Shown here: positions 22,696 to 31,472 of the stretch, piece by piece
Layout of the letters: every line of letters begins with the position of its first letter
Numbering within the stretch: the stretch's first letter is position 1
Source: Prevotella sp. UBA4268
Lineage (GTDB): Bacteria; Bacteroidota; Bacteroidia; Bacteroidales; Bacteroidaceae
Direction: 5' to 3'
DNA length: 31,865 nt
Assembly (NCBI GenBank): GCA_002395135.1
Contig: DGWC01000075.1
Span: 1 to 31,865, forward strand
Position numbers and translations under genes: made by a program
Notes under the pieces: model-generated
Told to the model about the DNA's origin: nothing
Seen by the model: the letters and a program-made list of their open reading frames with translations, nothing else
The model's database searches: none

Positions 22696-23313
22696 TTAGT
22701 CCTCCGAATTTGTTTTGTATGAAGTAATCAGGAAGTAACGGTTACGGTTCATGTCCTGCAACTCCGACATCATCTTCTTGATGACTTTGTAAGGAGTGCC
22801 CTGGTCAGCCTTGATGGCCAACTTCATTTCCTCGCCGTTTGCATCATAGGCTGCTGTCACCCAGTCCTGGAACTCACTCATTCCGCCGTTTACACTGTCG
22901 GTAGGAATACCGCGCACCTGCTGGAACTCGTTGAGTTTCTCAGACGGTTGTGAAAGCAACTCATTCAAATCTTTCATCGCCACGCCAATGTTGGCGGAAC
23001 CACGTCCGTTCTCAAGTTGCTCCTGAGTGAGGCTGATACCGTACTTGCTTGCCATGTCGAGCAGCAGAGTTTCCTGCTTGGCAGGTGTGTCCATGCCAGC
23101 GAAAACCTTACCGTCTTTGTCAACAAGCAACGTCAGCACGTTGTTCTCAGGAACCTTGATCTCTGACACAGAACCCGGGGTGACAACCTTCACTGCCTCG
23201 TTCTTCACGAATGTAGATGTCATCATGAAGAAGGTCAGCAAAAGCACCATCACGTCGGACATAGGTGTCATGTCAATCCAGACGTCACTTTTCTTAACTT
23301 TTACTTTACCCAT
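22696..23313 (-). CDS. exbD: ExbD-family biopolymer transport protein, first copy
   Basis: A 205-residue ExbD/TolR protein with VWIDMTPMSDVMVLLLTFFM (the conserved Asp in the single membrane helix) and a periplasmic domain ending near KADQGTPYKVIKKMMSELQD. It follows exbB by 31 bases. It shares the helix and overall layout with the next gene but differs in the periplasmic part, so the two have been separate for a long time. Confidence 0.94.
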   Translation of the reverse strand: MGKVKVKKSDVWIDMTPMSDVMVLLLTFFMMTSTFVKNEAVKVVTPGSVSEIKVPENNVLTLLVDKDGKVFAGMDTPAKQETLLLDMASKYGISLTQEQLENGRGSANIGVAMKDLNELLSQPSEKLNEFQQVRGIPTDSVNGGMSEFQDWVTAAYDANGEEMKLAIKADQGTPYKVIKKMMSELQDMNRNRYFLITSYKTNSED

Positions 23314-23344
23314 AATGATAAATGTTTTAAAGGGTTAGCAAAAA

Positions 23345-24184
23345 TTAAGCCTCATCCTTGTGATTCTCTTCGTAAGTCTGAGCAATGGTGTAGTTAACCT
23401 CGTCGAGAGCGTAGGTCAACTTGTCGATCTTGTTCGTGTAGTAGTTATAAGCGATCACAGCACCCCAAGATGTCAAAATACCAGAAGCGGTATTAACGAG
23501 GGCCTCAGAAATACCTTGTGACAGAGCGAGTGAGTCACCACCACCACCGGCAGCCAGAGCGGCGAATGAACGGATCATACCAACCACAGTACCGAACAGA
23601 GCGGTAAGTGTACCCAGAGTAACGATTGTAGCGAGAATCGGCATGTTCATCTGCAGAGTAGGCATCTCAAGTTGAGTAGCCTCGTCATAAGCAGCCTGAA
23701 TCTTAGCGATCTTCTCTTCCTTGCTAATACCAGCGGTCTCCTCCATCTTCTTGTAGGTAGCGAGAGTAGCACCGATAACATTTGCTACAGAACCTTTCTG
23801 GTCGTCGCAAAGTTTCTGAGCCTTAGCAAAGTCATTAGCCTTCAGAGCGGCCTTGATGTTAGCAACAAACTTCGGGAGTTTTCCCTTTCCAAATGCTGTG
23901 CGGAGTGCCAACCAGCGCTCGATGCTCAGTGCGATAACGGTGAACAGCAATGTGATGATCACAGGAACGACGATACCTCCTTTGTAAACCAAACCTAAGA
24001 GACTTCCGTCTTTCACTGCGTTCTCGGGATTGCCGTCAACGAAGTTAGCCGGGTTACCCAACACGAATTTGTAGAAACAAACAGCAGCAATGAAACATGC
24101 TACGATAATCCAAATAGCTGCTTGAACTCCCTGGAATCCTGACTTTTTCTTAGGATTCACTGCTTTAGCTTGTGTAGTTGCCAT
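23345..24184 (-). CDS. exbB: ExbB/TolQ/MotA-family proton channel
   Basis: The 279-residue protein has membrane helices at about 20-42, 70-90, 180-205 and 220-245. It carries the family core: EMPTLQMNMPILATIVTLG, LTALFGTVVGMIRSF, and GISEALVNTASGILTSWGAV. With ExbD it forms the inner membrane motor that energises TonB. It is the first gene of a six-gene operon (exbB, exbD, exbD, tonB, pstS-like, TPR). It is longer than E. coli ExbB because of an extra N-terminal helix. Confidence 0.95.
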   Translation of the reverse strand: MATTQAKAVNPKKKSGFQGVQAAIWIIVACFIAAVCFYKFVLGNPANFVDGNPENAVKDGSLLGLVYKGGIVVPVIITLLFTVIALSIERWLALRTAFGKGKLPKFVANIKAALKANDFAKAQKLCDDQKGSVANVIGATLATYKKMEETAGISKEEKIAKIQAAYDEATQLEMPTLQMNMPILATIVTLGTLTALFGTVVGMIRSFAALAAGGGGDSLALSQGISEALVNTASGILTSWGAVIAYNYYTNKIDKLTYALDEVNYTIAQTYEENHKDEA

Positions 24185-24288
24185 AATTTTGAATTTAAAT
24201 TTTAGTTATTAATAAATTAAGTTAAAATACTCATAATGAAGACCGTCATTAAGAACGGTCGGTTTGTTTTAGCACCGAATAGACTTGG

Positions 24289-24296
24289 CAAAGATA
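24289..24296 (-). promoter_or_regulatory. -7 promoter element of the exbB-tonB operon
   Basis: TATCTTTG on the minus strand, 105 bases before the exbB ATG. The long leader contains a small hairpin, GACCGT/ACGGTC (24241-24260). No clear TTTG is seen at -33. The rest of the 208-base spacer to the aminotransferase gene is AT-rich with nothing else recognisable. Confidence 0.5.
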
Positions 24297-24392
24297 ACAA
24301 ATTATAAGCAAACGAGGGAGTGTTTAATAAGTTTTAACAATACAAATCCCCGTTTTTTTTATTTTATGCGTATTTACCAATCTCATTCATGC

Positions 24393-25586
24393 TTATTTGA
24401 GCCTGGCCAGCGTGTCTTTGATTCTTTTCATTGCCTCTACAATGTTTTCATCACTCGTGGCATAACTCATTCTGAAACAATCTGGGTCGCCAAAGGCATC
24501 GCCACCGACTGTTGCCACATGTCCTACTTCGAGCAAATACATTGCGAGGTCGGTGGAACTGCTGATCTTACGCTCCCCGTCGCTCTTGCCATAGAAACTG
24601 CTGCATTTGGGGAACAGATAGAAGGCACCTTCCGGTTTATTCACCTCCAATCCGGGAATATCCTTTGCCAGACTATATATCAAATCGCGGCGGCGCTCAA
24701 AAGCCTTGCGCATCTCTTCCACGCAGTCTTGCGAAGCCAGATAGGCTTCCATGGCTGCTTTCTGGCTGACAGAGCATGGACCACTTGTATATTGTCCCTG
24801 CAGTTTGTTGCAGCCTTTCACGATCCACTCAGGAGCAGCGATGTATCCGATACGCCATCCAGTCATGGCGTATGCTTTGCTGACACCATTCACAATGATG
24901 GTGCGCTCTTTCATCCCTGGCACCTGTGCGATGCTGGCATGCGCCCCCACATAATTAATATGTTCATAGATTTCATCAGCAAGCACGAACAAATCCTCAT
25001 GACGGAGTATCACCTGAGCCAGGCTCTCCAGTTCTGCTGCTGAATATACGCTGCCCGTTGGATTGCTGGGCGAACAAAGAATCACCAGTCGCGTCTTGTC
25101 CGTGATGGCCGATTCGAGTTGGCTGGCCGTCATCTTGAAGTTCTGGTCAAACCCGGCTTCCACGATGACAGGCGTTCCGCCAGCCAGTTTCACCATCTGA
25201 GGATAACTCACCCAATAGGGAGCGGGGATAATCACCTCTTCACCGTCGTCCACCAAAGCCATCACCGTATTGCAAACGCTTTGCTTGGCTCCGTTAGACA
25301 CGATGATTTCATTTTCAGTATACTCAAGATGATTCTCGTTCTTCAACTTTGCGGCAATCGCCTTACGCAAGTCAGGATATCCTGGAACAGGAGAATATCT
25401 TGACCAGTTTTCGTCAACGGCCTTTTTGGCTGCTTCCTTGATATGGTCAGGAGTATTGAAATCAGGTTCTCCCACACTCAGGTTGATAACGTCGATTCCC
25501 GATGCTTTCATTTCACTGCTTTTCTGCGACATGGCCAATGTTGCAGAAGGAGCAAGACGATTGAGGCGATTGGATAATTTTGCCAT
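24393..25586 (-). CDS. PLP-dependent aminotransferase, aspartate aminotransferase family I
   Basis: A 397-residue class I aminotransferase. The PLP lysine is Lys237 in VNGVSKAYAMTGWRIGYI; other family residues are visible in NLSVGEPDFNTP, SNPTG (Asn175) and LADEIYE (Asp204). Length and motifs match the aspartate aminotransferases of the AspB/AspC type common in Bacteroidetes, which move amino groups between aspartate or aromatic amino acids and 2-oxoglutarate. Substrate preference cannot be read from the sequence. It has its own promoter (25640-25647) and is 147 bases from ribBA. Confidence 0.95.
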   Translation of the reverse strand: MAKLSNRLNRLAPSATLAMSQKSSEMKASGIDVINLSVGEPDFNTPDHIKEAAKKAVDENWSRYSPVPGYPDLRKAIAAKLKNENHLEYTENEIIVSNGAKQSVCNTVMALVDDGEEVIIPAPYWVSYPQMVKLAGGTPVIVEAGFDQNFKMTASQLESAITDKTRLVILCSPSNPTGSVYSAAELESLAQVILRHEDLFVLADEIYEHINYVGAHASIAQVPGMKERTIIVNGVSKAYAMTGWRIGYIAAPEWIVKGCNKLQGQYTSGPCSVSQKAAMEAYLASQDCVEEMRKAFERRRDLIYSLAKDIPGLEVNKPEGAFYLFPKCSSFYGKSDGERKISSSTDLAMYLLEVGHVATVGGDAFGDPDCFRMSYATSDENIVEAMKRIKDTLARLK

Positions 25587-25607
25587 ATATTAATGCTATT
25601 TATAGAA

Positions 25608-25647
25608 TCCTGCGAGCAGGACTTTTTCCGTTAATCATGCAAATTTA
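25608..25647 (-). promoter_or_regulatory. Promoter and leader hairpin of the aminotransferase gene
   Basis: TAAATTTG on the minus strand (25640-25647) is a good -7 element 54 bases before the ATG. The leader contains the perfect short palindrome TCCTGC-GA-GCAGGA (25608-25621). Confidence 0.5.
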
Positions 25648-25733
25648 CGCATTTTATTTTAAAAACGAAAAAAAATCTTTATTATTTCAGCAAATAGTCA
25701 AAAAAAACGGATGGTATCTGTCATTTTGATTCA

Positions 25734-26942
25734 TCAGAGATGGAGCAGATGCCCCATTCTGTCCTTTTTCGTTTTCAGATATTTGATGTTAAAAGGGTTT
25801 GGAGTGATCTCGATGGGAACGTTCTCCACGATTTCCAGCCCGTATGCTTCCAGTCCCACGCGCTTCACGGGGTTGTTGGTCAGCAGGCGCATCTTCTGGA
25901 CACCGAGTTTGCGCAGTATCTGCGCTCCGCACCCGTAATCCCGCTCATCCGGCTTGAAGCCCAGATGCACATTAGCCTCCACCGTGTCGTATCCTTCTTC
26001 CTGCAACTTATAGGCAGCAATCTTGTTCATCAAGCCGATGCCACGTCCTTCTTGCTGTATATACACCAGGACACCTCGCCCTTCGGCTTCAATCATCTTC
26101 ATTGACTTATGCAGTTGCTCACCACAGTCGCACCGCAGACTACCAAGGATATCACCTGTAGCACACGAAGAATGAACGCGCACCATCACGGGCTCGCCCT
26201 CTTTCCATTCGCCCTTGATAAGGGCAAAATGCTCCAGTCCGTTGCTGATCTGGCGGAACGGCACCATCTTGAAGTGTCCGTACTGAGTAGGCATATCCAC
26301 TTCTTCCCCCATCTCCACGAGGGAGTCTTTCTTCAGTCGGTAGGCAATCATGTCCTTGATGGTAATGATTTTCAGGTCATGCTTCTTGGCAAAGGCCATC
26401 AACTGCGGCATTCTTGCCATCGTTCCATCCTCGTTCATGATTTCTATCAGTGCACCGGCGGGATACATTCCGGCCAAGCGGCACAGGTCGATGGCTGCTT
26501 CGGTATGACCGCTTCGCTTGAGCACACCGTTCTCCTGCGCATAGAGCGGGTTGATATGCCCGGGTCTGCCGAAAGTGTGAGGGGTGGAAGCAGGATCAGC
26601 CAAAGCACGAATGGTAGCGGCGCGGTCGTGGGCAGACACACCCGTGCTGCATCCTTCCAGTTTGTCCACGGTAACAGTAAACGGGGTGCCGAGCATGGAT
26701 GTGTTCTCCATCACCTGGTGCGGCAGTTCCAATTCCTCACAACGTGAATTGGTGATAGGCGCACAAAGCACGCCACGTGCATTCTTCAGCATGAAGTTCA
26801 CCATTTCAGGCGTGATTGTTTCCGCGGCACAAATCAAGTCGCCCTCGTTTTCGCGGTCTTCATCATCAACGACGATGACGAATTTTCCATCTTTGAAATC
26901 CTTCACAGCCTCTTCGATGCTGCTGAGTTTGATGTCTTCCAT
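25734..26942 (-). CDS. ribBA: Bifunctional DHBP synthase / GTP cyclohydrolase II
   Basis: The 402-residue protein fuses both entry enzymes of riboflavin synthesis. Residues 1-205 are 3,4-dihydroxy-2-butanone 4-phosphate synthase, with [22 protein letters not shown] and [10 protein letters not shown]. Residues 206-402 are GTP cyclohydrolase II, with the zinc cysteines Cys260, Cys271 and Cys273 in [19 protein letters not shown], plus QQEGRGIGL and LTNNPVKR. Both active sites look complete. It follows the LptF/LptG-family gene by 15 bases and is probably co-transcribed with it; no FMN riboswitch would fit in that gap. Confidence 0.97.
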   Translation of the reverse strand: MEDIKLSSIEEAVKDFKDGKFVIVVDDEDRENEGDLICAAETITPEMVNFMLKNARGVLCAPITNSRCEELELPHQVMENTSMLGTPFTVTVDKLEGCSTGVSAHDRAATIRALADPASTPHTFGRPGHINPLYAQENGVLKRSGHTEAAIDLCRLAGMYPAGALIEIMNEDGTMARMPQLMAFAKKHDLKIITIKDMIAYRLKKDSLVEMGEEVDMPTQYGHFKMVPFRQISNGLEHFALIKGEWKEGEPVMVRVHSSCATGDILGSLRCDCGEQLHKSMKMIEAEGRGVLVYIQQEGRGIGLMNKIAAYKLQEEGYDTVEANVHLGFKPDERDYGCGAQILRKLGVQKMRLLTNNPVKRVGLEAYGLEIVENVPIEITPNPFNIKYLKTKKDRMGHLLHL

Positions 26943-26957
26943 GTCTTATACCTTATA

Positions 26958-28862
26958 TTATATATGTATGATTTCGTTAATTCTGTTGATAATGCTTGCG
27001 TTTGTCTGCTTGATGGTGCGCAAATCCTTCAGCAGTCGCAGACGGAACATCCACATTCTGGCATAAAGGAAAATGCCCACTGGCACAATGATGGCCGCCA
27101 CGATGTTCATCCATTTGTGTTCAAACGGACGGGTATGAGCCTTTGCCGACACCACCGGGTATCGGCTGAGTTCTGTGAGAATGGCCTTGTCCCTGGTATT
27201 GGAAAGGTCTTCGATGACACTCTCCATCGTATTACTGATATGTTCGATTTTGTCATCAGGCTCGTATTTGAAGAACACCTTGATGGGATTCGGCAAACTG
27301 TAGAGTTTGTGGGCATGCGCATATTCCGTGGCATCGTCGCTCACCTGCTGCAGCACACGCGCATCTTCTGTATAATCCGGATCCTGGATAATCACCTCCT
27401 TTGCATAGACGTGGCGTTTCAGGCGCAATCCCAGCAAGCGCATGAAGAACGTGCGATACAAGTCCATGTTGAACACCACCGAGTCGTTGTTGGCCTTGTA
27501 GGTGAAGAAAACAGCCAGCGGTGCAAGCACTGCCGTGGCGATTCCCTTACCGAACCAGATCGACCACATGCCTCCTCTCGACATACGATAGCCGGTATTG
27601 TCGAAAATATAATAAACAATGAAGACAAGCACGGAGATGATAACAGGAATTCCCAATCCACCCTTGCGGATGATGGCACCCAGCGGCGCACCGATAAAGA
27701 AAAAGATCAGACACGAGAGCGACAACGTGAATTTATCAATGGCCCAGATTTTGTGCAATCGTATCAGCCTGTCGGCATCACTGGTAACCAGCGACTTGAA
27801 CTCCAGGTCGTTCACCTGTTGCTGCACCCGCCTCAAGGCATGCGAAACCGCCTCCTTCTTGTCTTTTGCGCTCATCCTGTTGTATACCGTGTCAATGTTG
27901 AACGTCTTTGTGCCTGCCATCTTCTTGGCCCTCAGCGAGTCACTCTTGCTGATGCTGCCCGAAGCGAAGAAAGCCCTCTTGACATCCTCATAGAATCCCC
28001 TGCCCACACTGTCATACTGCGCGTTGATGGAATCAATGTCATGACTGATTTCAAGCAGACTCTTCCCTCGCGCGTCATTAGCCAGCACACCGGCGTCGGT
28101 CATATTGAAATCAGCGTCAAAGTCAAGCAGGATCTGCTTATGCGTGAAACTCTCGCGGCGATACGGCACACTGGCGCTTCCTGCCAGTTCCTGGCTCTTC
28201 ATGTTCTCAAACCACTCACCGTTATAGAGCGTAAGCAGCAGGTGCTTCTTCTCTGCGGTCGACTGAATCATTCCGGAATCAGCCAATATGATGGCCGCAT
28301 CTTCAAAACTATCTGTCATACGATAGATCATCATGCCATAGAGCATGCCGGTCTTCGTGTCCTTTTTCTGCACATAGATATTGGTTCCCTGTATACCGTC
28401 GTAGAAAATACCTTCAGGGATTTCAAGTTCCGGGCTTTTCTGCTTCATCGATAGCAGCAACTGTCCCAGCGACCTGTTGGCATGCGGGCCGATATTGTTC
28501 TGGAAATAGAACGACCCCAACATGATGCACACCGTAATGAAAATCAGCGGGCGGAACGCCTGCATCAGCGAGATGCCGGCAGCCTTGATGGCGGTCAGTT
28601 CACTGCTTTCTCCAAGGTTTCCGAAAGTAATAAGCGAGGAAAGCAGAATGGCCAGCGGCAACGCCTGCGGCACAAGCATCAGTCCCATATACCAGAAAAA
28701 CTGCGCCAGCACCTCCATCGACAGTCCTTTACCGATAAGTTGGTCGACATATCGCCACAAGAACTGCATCATCAGCACAAACTGGCAGATGAAGAAAGTA
28801 CCCACGAATAACAGCGCAAACTGTTTGGCTATGAATATGTCGAGTTTTTTGATTCTAAACAT
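26958..28862 (-). CDS. LptF/LptG-family (YjgP/YjgQ) permease
   Basis: A 634-residue inner membrane protein of the LPS export ABC transporter family. N-terminal helices (DIFIAKQFALLFVGTFFICQ, LPLAILLSSLITFGNLGESS), a large periplasmic domain, and a second helix group after about 380 (LIFFFIGAPLGAIIRKGGLG, VFIVYYIFDNTGYRMS) match the fold. E. coli LptF and LptG have about 360 residues; the extra C-terminal part, with a soluble region and one more helix, is usual in Bacteroidetes. With LptB it would lift LPS out of the inner membrane. The ATG at 28862 (MFRIKKLDIF) is preferred to an upstream GTG. Confidence 0.93.
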   Translation of the reverse strand: MFRIKKLDIFIAKQFALLFVGTFFICQFVLMMQFLWRYVDQLIGKGLSMEVLAQFFWYMGLMLVPQALPLAILLSSLITFGNLGESSELTAIKAAGISLMQAFRPLIFITVCIMLGSFYFQNNIGPHANRSLGQLLLSMKQKSPELEIPEGIFYDGIQGTNIYVQKKDTKTGMLYGMMIYRMTDSFEDAAIILADSGMIQSTAEKKHLLLTLYNGEWFENMKSQELAGSASVPYRRESFTHKQILLDFDADFNMTDAGVLANDARGKSLLEISHDIDSINAQYDSVGRGFYEDVKRAFFASGSISKSDSLRAKKMAGTKTFNIDTVYNRMSAKDKKEAVSHALRRVQQQVNDLEFKSLVTSDADRLIRLHKIWAIDKFTLSLSCLIFFFIGAPLGAIIRKGGLGIPVIISVLVFIVYYIFDNTGYRMSRGGMWSIWFGKGIATAVLAPLAVFFTYKANNDSVVFNMDLYRTFFMRLLGLRLKRHVYAKEVIIQDPDYTEDARVLQQVSDDATEYAHAHKLYSLPNPIKVFFKYEPDDKIEHISNTMESVIEDLSNTRDKAILTELSRYPVVSAKAHTRPFEHKWMNIVAAIIVPVGIFLYARMWMFRLRLLKDLRTIKQTNASIINRINEIIHI

Positions 28863-28894
28863 TATGATATATGCATACACACTGATGCAGGGTG

Positions 28895-28902
28895 CAAAGT
28901 TA
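28895..28902 (-). promoter_or_regulatory. -7 promoter element of the LptF/LptG-ribBA unit
   Basis: TAACTTTG on the minus strand, 32 bases before the ATG at 28862. A TTTG lies 23 bases further upstream, slightly too far for a standard -33 box. Confidence 0.5.
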
Positions 28903-28976
28903 CAAATTTATTATGAATTTAGAACCAAAGGTTACTTAAATTTTCTTGATAGCAATGAAGAATAGTAAATAAATGA

Positions 28977-29375
28977 TTATAAACCCGTGTTGTTGTGCAG
29001 TTGTTCCAGATTGCTGTACCAGATATCTTTCAAGTCTTCCACATCTTCCATCCATGCATGGTCGGTGATAATCAAGATATAGTCGCCTGTGATGTCACTC
29101 TTTTCCATCTGCAAATCCCAGAAAGAGTCTGGATCTTCATCATTCTCCCAAGCATAACGGATATGCTTGAAGCGCTGCTCCTCAAGCACTTTGGCTCGAC
29201 GAATCTCATGGTTCCTCCACACTTCGCCCCATGTGAATTTCAACCATTCACCTTCGTGTTCCACTTCATCGGCTATCCATTTGGCGAGACCTTCCGGCGT
29301 GCTGAGCAGTGGCCAGATAATGTTTGGAGACTTGCATTTCAGTTCCTTCTCTATACTTAACTGATGCTTTTTCAT
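28977..29375 (-). CDS. START-like domain protein (AHSA1-type)
   Basis: A 132-residue soluble protein with the small START/AHSA1-like pattern: IEKELKCKSPNIIWPLLSTP (first strand and helix), EGLAKWIADEV, KFTWGEVWRNHE and a C-terminal helix DLKDIWYSNLEQLHNNTGL. It belongs to a Bacteroidetes-wide family of START-like proteins with no known ligand. It has its own promoter, divergent from the tRNA gene. It is 114 bases from the LptF/LptG-family gene, which has a separate promoter. Confidence 0.85.
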   Translation of the reverse strand: MKKHQLSIEKELKCKSPNIIWPLLSTPEGLAKWIADEVEHEGEWLKFTWGEVWRNHEIRRAKVLEEQRFKHIRYAWENDEDPDSFWDLQMEKSDITGDYILIITDHAWMEDVEDLKDIWYSNLEQLHNNTGL

Positions 29376-29419
29376 TTCATGGCGTTGTTTGACAAACTAT
29401 ATTTATGACTTTTTCGCTA

Positions 29420-29427
29420 CAAATGTA
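29420..29427 (-). promoter_or_regulatory. -7 promoter element of the START-like gene
   Basis: TACATTTG on the minus strand, 44 bases before the ATG at 29375, inside a T-rich tract; the -33 box is not clear. Confidence 0.5.
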
Positions 29428-29466
29428 CAAAAAAAAGGACAAAACAAAAAATATTCTTGAAATTAT

Positions 29467-29498
29467 TTTGTGTATTTAAACTTTTTATATTACCTTTG
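29467..29498 (+). promoter_or_regulatory. Promoter of the tRNA-Met gene
   Basis: TTTG (29467-29470), a 20-base spacer and TACCTTTG (29491-29498) form a textbook Bacteroidetes promoter 22 bases before the tRNA. Confidence 0.75.
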
Positions 29499-29520
29499 CA
29501 CCCGCAAAACAGAAACCGAT

Positions 29521-29594
29521 GGCGAGGTAGCTCAGCTGGTTAGAGCGTCGGATTCATAATCCGGAGGTCGTGGGATCGTGACCCACCCTCGCTA
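29521..29594 (+). tRNA. tRNA-Met (anticodon CAT)
   Basis: The 74 bases fold as a cloverleaf: acceptor GGCGAGG/CCTCGCT (first pair G:U), D-stem GCTC/GAGC, anticodon stem TCGGA/TCCGG with loop TTCATAA, and T-stem GTGGG/CCCAC. The loop gives anticodon CAT, so this is tRNA-Met, probably elongator; tRNA-Ile2 with a modified CAT cannot be excluded. The T-loop is ATCGTGA instead of the usual TTCGANN: the positions that normally form the T54-A58 pair are A and T. CCA is not encoded (CGA follows the discriminator A). Confidence 0.93.
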
Positions 29595-29596
29595 CG

Positions 29597-29631
29597 AAAA
29601 TGCGAAATCCTTTAACGGGATTTCGCATTTT
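29597..29631 (+). terminator. Terminator of the tRNA gene, possibly bidirectional
   Basis: AAAATGCGAAATCC (29597-29610) pairs perfectly with GGATTTCGCATTTT (29618-29631). It begins two bases after the tRNA and lies between it and the convergent gene ending at 29661. Confidence 0.8.
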
Positions 29632-29660
29632 CTGTATAGATTGCTGGCTCGGCTCACCGA

Positions 29661-31208
29661 TTATCGCAAGATTTTCTTTCCTCCCTGAATCAGAATACCC
29701 TTGGCATTCTTGCCTGCCCGGCGACCAGACAGGTCGTAGACCGGCATGTTCGAAAGAGACTCGTCGGTCGTGATGCCGTGCACGCCGGCTTCCACATTGC
29801 CTTGCACAACCGTCATGGTACCGCTCACTCCCTTGCCTTTCACAACAAGCGTAGCCGCCCTGCCCTCCTCATTGGCTGGCAAAGGCTGGGCTGTGAACGT
29901 CAGAGTATTCGCGCCATTACCCAGGCTCCACTGCCCCTCGTTGACGAAAGAATAGAAATCGTGCTTTGAATCGTCAACCGAAACGGAGAGCCAGTCGGGA
30001 AGCCCTTCTATCGTATAGTTCGGTTCGCTGCTGGCGGCGTTCCAGTTCATACACGTATACACGGTCGTATTCACGTTTCCGCCCGCTGTGGGGACAGTCA
30101 CACGAGAATTGCCGACAATCACATGGTCATACACGCCATACAAACTCATCACCGGAACCACTTCGGCATTGAGCGAATAGGCCAGGTTGGTCTTCTGCTT
30201 GTTGGCATCGCGAAGCGTCACCAGTCCCCCGCTCACGGCTTCTTTGTCAATAGGATCGATGTAGGCTGCGGCAAGTCCGATATCCATGCCCTCGTCAGAG
30301 AATCCGTCAATCTCCACGAAGAACTCATCCGTAAGCACAATCTGGTCTGTTGCCTGTTTGCGGTTGAAAATCAGCACAAAGCGGTCAAACGCTCCATGCA
30401 CGGAACTGCTGCGGTCGATAGATTCCGCCGCATCGCACTTCATCTGGTAGATCATCTCCCCTTTCCGCTTGATACCGTCAGACTTGAGTTCCACCTCATA
30501 GAAGGTCAGCGTCAGCGCGCCTGCGGCAATCTTGTTCTTCGAGAACGAGAACGCCGGTACCGTCACCTTATCTATATATAGGGCACTCATCGGTTTTTCA
30601 AACAACTGCAACACGCCCTGCTGATAATAGGTTTTCGTGGAGGTTCCTTCTGTCACTGTCACCGAGGCTGTTCCGTACACGTAGCGATCCTGCGGGGAAC
30701 TGATAAAGATGTTGTATTGCATCGTGCCGTCAGACGACGCGGCCAGTTTCCGCGAACAATCTACGAGCGACATCGGCATCGGTTCTGAAGTGGTGGCGAT
30801 GGTTGAGCCATAGTCGGCATCCCAGAACCTGCTGTCCTGCCCCAGCGTATAGGAAACGCCGCCCGCCGTGATGGTTGGCATCACTCTCTCATAATACCAG
30901 TACCCGTCCTTGATGACGGTCGGAACGGTTTCCAGACTGAAATCATTATTGGCATCCACGGTATAATTGTCGTTGCCCATATAGTCTTTCCATTGGGCAC
31001 CGGCTCTGTCAGTGCAGCCATTCTTGAATGTCACCTGCGTCCAGGGCTTCACAATCAGTGTCGTACCGATAGGATTGGGACTCCATCCCTGCAAGCCCAA
31101 ATAATAGGCACCGCCAGGTCTCGAATAGAAGACGCGGTCGCCTTCCTGGGCCTGGGCCATCATTCCCACTGCCGTCAGCAGCAAGCACAACAACACTCTT
31201 TTCATCAT
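29661..31208 (-). CDS. Secreted beta-rich protein with Prevotella-type C-terminal tail
   Basis: A 515-residue protein with a signal peptide (1-20, ending MAQAQ) and mostly beta-strand, Thr/Ser-rich sequence; residues about 370-460 (VTVPTAGGNVNTTVYTCMNW, LPDWLSVSV, ATLVVKGKGVSGTMTVVQG) look like a BACON-type Ig-like domain. The C-terminus, MPVYDLSGRRAGKNAKGILI then GGKKILR, is the short tail often found on secreted Prevotella proteins and may be a sorting signal. I do not recognise the central region. It is probably an exported surface protein. It lies 11 bases downstream of a small basic protein gene. Confidence 0.8.
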   Translation of the reverse strand: MMKRVLLCLLLTAVGMMAQAQEGDRVFYSRPGGAYYLGLQGWSPNPIGTTLIVKPWTQVTFKNGCTDRAGAQWKDYMGNDNYTVDANNDFSLETVPTVIKDGYWYYERVMPTITAGGVSYTLGQDSRFWDADYGSTIATTSEPMPMSLVDCSRKLAASSDGTMQYNIFISSPQDRYVYGTASVTVTEGTSTKTYYQQGVLQLFEKPMSALYIDKVTVPAFSFSKNKIAAGALTLTFYEVELKSDGIKRKGEMIYQMKCDAAESIDRSSSVHGAFDRFVLIFNRKQATDQIVLTDEFFVEIDGFSDEGMDIGLAAAYIDPIDKEAVSGGLVTLRDANKQKTNLAYSLNAEVVPVMSLYGVYDHVIVGNSRVTVPTAGGNVNTTVYTCMNWNAASSEPNYTIEGLPDWLSVSVDDSKHDFYSFVNEGQWSLGNGANTLTFTAQPLPANEEGRAATLVVKGKGVSGTMTVVQGNVEAGVHGITTDESLSNMPVYDLSGRRAGKNAKGILIQGGKKILR

Positions 31209-31219
31209 CTTTTCCCCTC

Positions 31220-31411
31220 CTATTTTCCTTTGTGCCGGTTTGCGCGCTGCTGGCGATACTTGGCTTTCTGCATGGCCGAGCCGCTGCCGTGCGCACCGGT
31301 GATATACTTCTTTTTCTTTGCCTTGGTCTTCACCTTGTCGTCGTCCACCTTTTTCTGGCCGCCCCTTCCAAAGTGAATCCCACTCTCAAGGATTTTCTCG
31401 AAATCATCCAT
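31220..31411 (-). CDS. Small basic protein of unknown function
   Basis: A 63-residue protein: an acidic/hydrophobic start (MDDFEKILESGIHFGRGG) followed by a strongly basic tail (KVKTKAKKKKYITGAHGSGS, then KYRQQRANRHKGK). It has no signal peptide or membrane helix. The charge would suit RNA or ribosome binding, but I cannot assign a family. It lies between purH and the secreted protein gene on the same strand with short gaps (61 and 11 bases) and a reasonable ATG, which supports it as real. Confidence 0.6.
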   Translation of the reverse strand: MDDFEKILESGIHFGRGGQKKVDDDKVKTKAKKKKYITGAHGSGSAMQKAKYRQQRANRHKGK

Positions 31412-31472
31412 ATTGTTTATTCATCATGCTTTGTCCGACAATCTTCTTCATCATCTCGTTCCGCGTCGGAGA

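Noticed and set aside
26943..26957. FMN riboswitch before ribBA
   Set aside because: Only 15 bases separate ribBA from the preceding gene and the leader of that gene shows no RFN-like conserved blocks.
26964..28454. 496-codon plus-strand open frame opposite the LptF/LptG-family gene
   Set aside because: The minus-strand frame encodes a clear permease with membrane helices; the antisense product is His/Arg-rich without any family pattern.
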